DNA from: Candidatus Acidiferrales bacterium
GTDB lineage: Bacteria; Acidobacteriota; Terriglobia; Acidiferrales; UBA7541
Assembly: GCA_035934015.1 (NCBI GenBank)
Contig: DASYYH010000006.1
Location: forward strand, 248,001-312,000
Length of the DNA stretch: 64,000 nucleotides
Direction: 5' to 3'
Part shown: piece by piece, positions 59,397-64,000 of the stretch
How positions within the stretch are numbered: the stretch's first letter is position 1
Layout: every line of letters begins with the position of its first letter
The notes under the pieces: generated by a model
What the model saw: only the letters and a program-made list of their open reading frames with translations
The model's database searches: none
What the model was told of the DNA's origin: nothing
Position numbers and translations under genes: made by a program

Positions 59397-60566
59397 ATGA
59401 TGAGAACGGTGAAAATCGTGATGCTCGGTTGTGCGGTGGCGCTGATCGCTGGAATTGCGTTGGCGCAGACAGAGGAGAGTAGCGCGATGAACACGAAGCC
59501 GCGGGCGAGGGATTTGGGAATAGGCATCGGCGTGTATGAGCAGGGGCCGCTTGATGCGATCACGGATGTGGCGGGAGTGGAAGTGGGGCAGACGACGATC
59601 ATTCAGGGAAATGACGTGCGCACGGGAGTGACGGCGATTTTGCCACACGCGGGAAATATGTTTCAGCAGAAAGTCGCGGCCGCGGTGTACGTGTTCAACG
59701 CGTTTGGAAAGCTGGTGGGATCGACGCAGGTGAACGAGCTCGGGCAGATCGAGACGCCGATTTTGCTGACGAACACGCTGAGCGTGTGGGACGCGGCTGC
59801 GGCGATGACGGACTGGATGCTGGCGCTGCCGGGAAATGAGGAGGTGCGGTCGATCAATCCGCTGGTGGGCGAAACGAATGACGGATGGCTGAATGACATT
59901 CGCGGACGGCACGTGAAGGCAGCGGATGTCGTGAAGGCGCTGGAGTCGGCGCGCGGCGGAGCAGTGGAGGAGGGAACTGTTGGCGCGGGAACGGGCACGG
60001 TGGCGTTTGGGTGGAAAGGCGGAATCGGGACGAGTTCGCGGCGATTGCCTGCGAATGTTGGCGGCTACACGGTGGGCGTGCTGGTGCAGACGAATTTCGG
60101 AGGGAATTTGACGATTGCAGGCGTGCCGGTGTATCGCGAACTGCAGCCTCCGCGACGCATGGCGGATGCGCATGGCGAGAAACGCGATTCGGCGGATGGG
60201 TCGTGCATGATGGTGGTGGCGACGGACGCGCCGCTCGATGCGCGGCAGTTGATGCGGCTCGGGAAGCGGGCGACGTTTGGGCTGGCGCGCGCGGGATCTT
60301 CGGGCAGCAACGGGAGCGGAGATTTTGTGATCGCTTTTTCGACCACGGCGAAAATTCCCGGCGATGCACAGGGGAGTGCGGCGGCGAGTCTTTCGGAGGA
60401 AGCGCTATCGCCGCTGTTTGAAGCTGCCAGTGAAGCGACGGAAGAAGCGATTGATAATTCGCTGCTGCGCGCGACGACGGTCACCGGACGCGATGGCCAC
60501 GTGATCGAAGCGCTGCCGATTGAACGGTTGAAAGAAATTCTGGCGGAGCACGGCGTTCATCCGTGA
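59397..60566 (+). CDS. P1 family peptidase (DmpA-like beta-peptidyl / L-aminopeptidase D-esterase)
   Basis: 389 residues with a signal peptide (MLGCAVALIAGIALAQ, to about residue 24). The Ntn-like self-cleaving family pattern is complete: DAITDVAGVEVGQTTII, GVTAILPHAGNMF, LGQIETPILLTNTLSVWDAA, GTVGAGTGTVAFGWKGGIGT and, at the processing site, Gly268-Ser269 (ADGSCMMVVATDAPL), then RLGKRATFGLARAG and GDFVIAFST. The proenzyme cuts before Ser269, which becomes the nucleophile. DmpA-type enzymes remove N-terminal D- or L-residues or beta-peptides; this one acts in the periplasm. 60566 is the stop; the histidine kinase gene is convergent. Confidence 0.9.
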   Translation: MMRTVKIVMLGCAVALIAGIALAQTEESSAMNTKPRARDLGIGIGVYEQGPLDAITDVAGVEVGQTTIIQGNDVRTGVTAILPHAGNMFQQKVAAAVYVFNAFGKLVGSTQVNELGQIETPILLTNTLSVWDAAAAMTDWMLALPGNEEVRSINPLVGETNDGWLNDIRGRHVKAADVVKALESARGGAVEEGTVGAGTGTVAFGWKGGIGTSSRRLPANVGGYTVGVLVQTNFGGNLTIAGVPVYRELQPPRRMADAHGEKRDSADGSCMMVVATDAPLDARQLMRLGKRATFGLARAGSSGSNGSGDFVIAFSTTAKIPGDAQGSAAASLSEEALSPLFEAASEATEEAIDNSLLRATTVTGRDGHVIEALPIERLKEILAEHGVHP

Positions 60567-60594
60567 GACGGAATTTCGCGCGCGAATCGCGGCA

Positions 60595-62364
60595 TTAGTG
60601 CGTATGCGCGGGAGTGCCGCCGGCCATTTGCGGGAAGAGCGCGAGCACGGCGGGAAGAGCGACGCGAAACGTGCAGCCGCCTTCGGCGCGATTGAAGCCG
60701 CGAATCTGGCCGCCGTGTTCCTGAATGATTCCGTAGCAGATACTCAGACCGAGGCCGGTGCCTTTGCCGACGGGCTTGGTGGTGTAGAAGGGATCGAAGA
60801 CGCGTTCGGGATCGCGCAGGCCGGGACCGGTATCCGAAAAATCGAGGACGACGCTGCCGCGCTCGCTGCGCGTGCGGACGGTGAGGACGCCGCCACCGAC
60901 GGTTTCCATGGCGTCAACGGCGTTGTTGATGAGGTTGTAGAAAACCTGGAGAAGCTGATTGGGGTCGCCGCGAACAGCGGGAAGAACGGATGGATTCTCC
61001 ACTTCGATGCGAATGTGCTTGTCGCGAAGGTCGAGCTGACGGAGTTCGATCGCGCTGGTGAGCACGGACTTGATGTCGAGCAACTGTTTTTCGGCAGGCA
61101 CCTGGCGCGCGAAGCTGAGGAGATTGGTGACGAGAACTTTTGTGCGCCGAGCTTGCTCGCGGATTTTTTCGCCAAGACTGCGAGAGCGGTCGGTGGCGAT
61201 AGGATCGGCTTGAATCAAATCGGCATAGCCGAGAATTGCGGTGAGAGGATTATTGATTTCGTGCGCAGCGCCAGCGGCGAGCTGGCCGAGAGAAGCGAGC
61301 TTTTCGGCCTGGACGAATTGCGTTTGGAGGCGCTTCAAGTTGTCGACAGAGTCCTCCAGGCCCTTCATGAGGCTCAGGCGCTCACGATCAACCAACTGCT
61401 GCCGCCAGAAGAGCAAGGCGGTTCCCATGACGATGCTGAGAAGAGTGAGGAAAAGGCGAAAACGCCTTACGGGCAGCGGCGCGTCGCTGGCGAACTCGCT
61501 CCATGCGGCCATGAGAGGCATGGTCAAAATGCAGAGAATCGCGAGGCGCGCAGGCCACTGGGCATCGCGAGGGGGAGCGGGCCGGTCCGATGTTTCGGGC
61601 GAGAGATTTGCACGATGCGCCAAAATGCCCGTGGTGCCGAACCACACAAAGGCCGCGATGGTGGGCAGGTTCAGAATGCTGCCGGCATGAAAGCGGCCCT
61701 CGAAAGTAGGCATGACAGTGAGCGACATGCCGGCGACGTACATCGCAGAGGCGCCGAAAAGATTTCCGTAGACGCCGCGCCAGCCGGGCTTGGCGCGAAG
61801 AGCCAGGATGCCGACGCCGAAGAGAAAAACGAGGTTCGCCAGGCCATAGACCTGAAGGTCACGAATGCGGTTCAAGGCGATGTGAGTTGGATCCTGCGCC
61901 CACGCGAAAGCGAGGAACAAGTAGAGGAACGTCCACCAAACTCCAAGAAGAAGAAGGTCGAGATAGCCATAGCGCAAGGATTCGCGCATTTTCGAAGAGT
62001 GCGGCAGAAGAGCCAGGGAGGCCATCAGCGGCACAACGTGCAGGAAAAAAATGATGTCAATGGGGGAAGATGAGCCGGCTGGAGTGTGAAGGACGAGGTC
62101 CTGATAGGTCCAAATCAGCCTTCCGGCGAGCCAAAGCGTGCAGCCAAAGGCCAGGAGCATCCAGAAATTATTCTGGCGAGGATAAGGAGAAGAAGCATTC
62201 CAGAGCAAGCAGGCATTGGCGAAAAGCGGGACGATGCACAAGGTGATATCGGCGAAGGCCTTCCGGGAGTCGCCGGAAGGCGTCAAAAGAGAAACAAGGG
62301 CGAAGCCGCCGACAAATACAGCCCATGCGGCGACAACTATCCACGTGGATTTCGCCAGTTTCAT
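60595..62364 (-). CDS. Membrane sensor histidine kinase
   Basis: 589 residues from the ATG at 62362-62364 (MKLAKSTWIVVAAWAVFVGG); the open frame reaches a GTG 20 codons earlier. Ten hydrophobic helices fill the first 330 residues, a sensor of unknown signal. A coiled linker leads to the HisKA domain (LASLGQLAAGAAHEINNPLT, His about 384) and the ATPase domain with N-box NQLLQVFYNLINNAVDAME, G1 DTGPGL and G2 GKGTGLGLSICYG. No response regulator is adjacent, so it is an orphan kinase. The C-terminus is complete. Confidence 0.88.
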   Translation of the reverse strand: MKLAKSTWIVVAAWAVFVGGFALVSLLTPSGDSRKAFADITLCIVPLFANACLLWNASSPYPRQNNFWMLLAFGCTLWLAGRLIWTYQDLVLHTPAGSSSPIDIIFFLHVVPLMASLALLPHSSKMRESLRYGYLDLLLLGVWWTFLYLFLAFAWAQDPTHIALNRIRDLQVYGLANLVFLFGVGILALRAKPGWRGVYGNLFGASAMYVAGMSLTVMPTFEGRFHAGSILNLPTIAAFVWFGTTGILAHRANLSPETSDRPAPPRDAQWPARLAILCILTMPLMAAWSEFASDAPLPVRRFRLFLTLLSIVMGTALLFWRQQLVDRERLSLMKGLEDSVDNLKRLQTQFVQAEKLASLGQLAAGAAHEINNPLTAILGYADLIQADPIATDRSRSLGEKIREQARRTKVLVTNLLSFARQVPAEKQLLDIKSVLTSAIELRQLDLRDKHIRIEVENPSVLPAVRGDPNQLLQVFYNLINNAVDAMETVGGGVLTVRTRSERGSVVLDFSDTGPGLRDPERVFDPFYTTKPVGKGTGLGLSICYGIIQEHGGQIRGFNRAEGGCTFRVALPAVLALFPQMAGGTPAHTH

Positions 62365-62668
62365 TTGCGGCCTAAAGAGAAGCTCTCCTAGCGTAGCATG
62401 GCTATCGGCGAGCACGTTTTGCACCTTGCGTTACGGGAGCCAATCAATTAATAGAACTGCGCTCCTCCGGGAAATCGAGCCGATGTACCGGGACCGCGAG
62501 CTGGGATTTGCGGCGAATTGTAGCGCCAAATGCGGTTTTTTCACACGTATTCCAGTTGCCAGCGCGAACGGCTTGGAGCAAAATGGCGGCGCTCTTTGGG
62601 CGAAATGGGGCGAAGGAATGTGCATGCGTTTTCGGCGCAGACCTTAGGCGATTTTCCGTGGAGGAATC

Positions 62669-63763
62669 ATGTTTCGGCGAGCTGGCATCTTTTTTTTGCT
62701 GTTGGCGGCGGCATCATTCTGCATTTTTCTGGCGGCGAGGAACTCGCAGGCGCAGAACGAATCCGGCGAATGGAGTTTCGCGGCGTCGGGCGATTCACGG
62801 AATTGCGGCGACGTGGTGGTGCCGGCGATTGCGGCTGGCGTAATTGCCCATCACGCGGCTTTCTACTGGCACCTGGGCGATCTGCGCAAGATTTACGACT
62901 TCGACGAGGACATGCAGCATGAGCCCGAGCACGTCGCGCATCCGATGACCATCATCCAATACGAGCAGGCCGCCTGGCCGGATTTCATCGCCAACCAGAT
63001 CAATGCGTTCGGCGCGGAGCCTTATTTTCTGGGCATCGGCAACCACGAAACGATTCCACCGATGACGCGGGATCTTTTCATCGAACAATTCGCCGACTGG
63101 CTGGACATGCCGGTGCTGCGCGAGCAGCGGCTGCGAGACGATCCCGCGAATCACAAACTCGAAACCTATTACCATTGGCAGGAGCGCGGCGTGGATTTCA
63201 TCAACCTCGATAACGCTTCAGCGGATCAATTCGACCGCGCGCAAATGAAATGGTTCGAGAGTGTGCTGAAGCGCGACGAAGCGGACGCGGAAATACGCAC
63301 GATCGTTGTGGGAATGCATGAAGCCCTGCCGGAGAGCCTGTCCTCGGGGCATAGCATGAACGAGTCGCCGGTGGGGATTGCGAGCGGGCAGCGCGCGTAT
63401 GCGGATTTGCTCGGGGCGCAGAACGTTGCGCATAAGCATGTATACATTTTGGCAAGCCATTCGCATTTCTACATGGCGAACATTTTCAATAGCGATTACT
63501 GGCGGAAGAACGGCGGCGTCCTGCCGGGATGGATTGTAGGCACGGCGGGCGCGGTGCGCTATCCGCTGCCGACAGATGCGAAAGATGCCGACGCGGCGGA
63601 GACGAATGTCTACGGATATCTGCTCGGGCATGTGCAGGCGAATGGAGAGATTCATTTTACGTTTGAAAAGCTGGACCGAGCGGACATTCCCGCGGCGGTT
63701 GCGGACCGCTTCGGTTCGCCATTCGTCGACTGGTGCTTCGCGCACAATTCCGAAGCGCAATGA
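62669..63763 (+). CDS. Exported metallophosphoesterase (calcineurin-like)
   Basis: 364 residues. Signal peptide MFRRAGIFFLLLAAASFCIF, AGGAATC before the ATG. The two-metal calcineurin-like motifs are in order: ASGDSRN (about 42), WHLGDLRKIYD (about 68-78), GIGNHE (about 121-126), VGMHEALPE (about 215) and SHSHFYM (about 267). It hydrolyses phosphomonoesters or diesters in the periplasm; the substrate is unknown. The amidohydrolase gene begins 28 bp downstream, a probable operon. Confidence 0.85.
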   Translation: MFRRAGIFFLLLAAASFCIFLAARNSQAQNESGEWSFAASGDSRNCGDVVVPAIAAGVIAHHAAFYWHLGDLRKIYDFDEDMQHEPEHVAHPMTIIQYEQAAWPDFIANQINAFGAEPYFLGIGNHETIPPMTRDLFIEQFADWLDMPVLREQRLRDDPANHKLETYYHWQERGVDFINLDNASADQFDRAQMKWFESVLKRDEADAEIRTIVVGMHEALPESLSSGHSMNESPVGIASGQRAYADLLGAQNVAHKHVYILASHSHFYMANIFNSDYWRKNGGVLPGWIVGTAGAVRYPLPTDAKDADAAETNVYGYLLGHVQANGEIHFTFEKLDRADIPAAVADRFGSPFVDWCFAHNSEAQ

Positions 63764-63791
63764 GCCGCGAAATTTTTGAGAGGATGAAACG

Positions 63792-64000
63792 ATGAGAAAA
63801 TTTGCCGCATGTTTCGCGATGGCGGGATTTCTTTTGTGTGCTGCGGCGACGCCGCTTGCGGCGCAAGACGCGAGCAAGCTCGCGCCGGGCGTGCGCGAAT
63901 TCGTGAAAGTGAGTGCGCCGGTGGTGGCGCTTACGCACGCGCGCGTGATCGACGGTACAGGCGCGGCGGCGCGGACGGACCAAACCATCGTGATTGCGGA
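63792..64000 (+). CDS. Amidohydrolase family protein, N-terminus only (runs off window)
   Basis: ATG 63792 to the window edge, 69 residues and no stop, with GAGAGGATG upstream. A signal peptide (MRKFAACFAMAGFLLCAAA, to about AAQD) leads into VVALTHARVIDGTGAAARTD and QTIVIA, the first beta-strands of the imidazolonepropionase-like amidohydrolase family, where ARVIDGTG is the hallmark. The metal-binding HxH motif lies beyond the edge. Confidence 0.72.
   Translation, partial: MRKFAACFAMAGFLLCAAATPLAAQDASKLAPGVREFVKVSAPVVALTHARVIDGTGAAARTDQTIVIA

Overview
The window looks like a chromosomal segment of an Acidobacteriota bacterium, probably of the Terriglobia type. This is inferred from gene content, not from a marker gene. 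The pointers are two Oar-like TonB-dependent receptors with carboxypeptidase-regulatory N-termini, many Tat- or Sec-exported hydrolases, DUF5666 and TPR proteins, a PEP-CTERM protein, a LytS/LytTR pair, an ECF41-type sigma factor and GC-rich intergenic hairpin repeats. There is one tRNA (tRNA-Val, GAC). No phage, IS element or CRISPR array was seen.

Left part (1-15 kb): a plant-type sugar utilisation locus. On the plus strand a nucleotidyltransferase (partial), a galactokinase-like GHMP kinase, a GH36-like glycosidase and an SSS sugar symporter overlap or nearly touch, and are followed by an unlisted 48-residue membrane peptide. On the minus strand lie a GH127 beta-L-arabinofuranosidase, an outer-membrane TonB receptor, a DUF5666 protein and a TPR protein. 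Together they suggest import, extracellular trimming and activation of galactosides or arabinosides.

15-23 kb: a 1422-residue TonB receptor with a plausible sigma-54 promoter, flanked by two paralogous LytTR-only regulators, then a DinB-like protein and tRNA-Val. 23-40 kb: exported hydrolases (CocE/NonD, a YncE-phosphoesterase fusion, N4-GlcNAc-asparaginase, S9 peptidase), a CtpA-like S41 protein that has lost its catalytic Ser and Lys and sits next to a divergent polysaccharide deacetylase lipoprotein, an LhgO-like oxidase, an ABC exporter and an isoprenylcysteine methyltransferase-like protein.

40-52 kb: a structured 134-bp tandem repeat; a three-gene SRPBCC / CDP-alcohol transferase / GtrA operon; a membrane-tethered winged-helix regulator; two tandem NTF2-like proteins; a LytS/LytR two-component pair; a PEP-CTERM protein; and an ECF41 module (sigJ, doxX, carboxymuconolactone decarboxylase) whose intergenic region carries two consensus-perfect ECF41 promoters facing each other.

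52-64 kb: a zinc-finger-like gene with a good promoter but no stop in frame, a deoxynucleoside kinase, a tryptophanase, a fused double-M42 peptidase whose first half has lost every catalytic residue, a small accessory island (DUF5343 gene with an operator-like promoter, and convergent hicA and hicB), a P1 peptidase, a histidine kinase, a metallophosphoesterase and the start of an amidohydrolase. Starts were moved inward where a Shine-Dalgarno sequence or signal peptide decided the matter.
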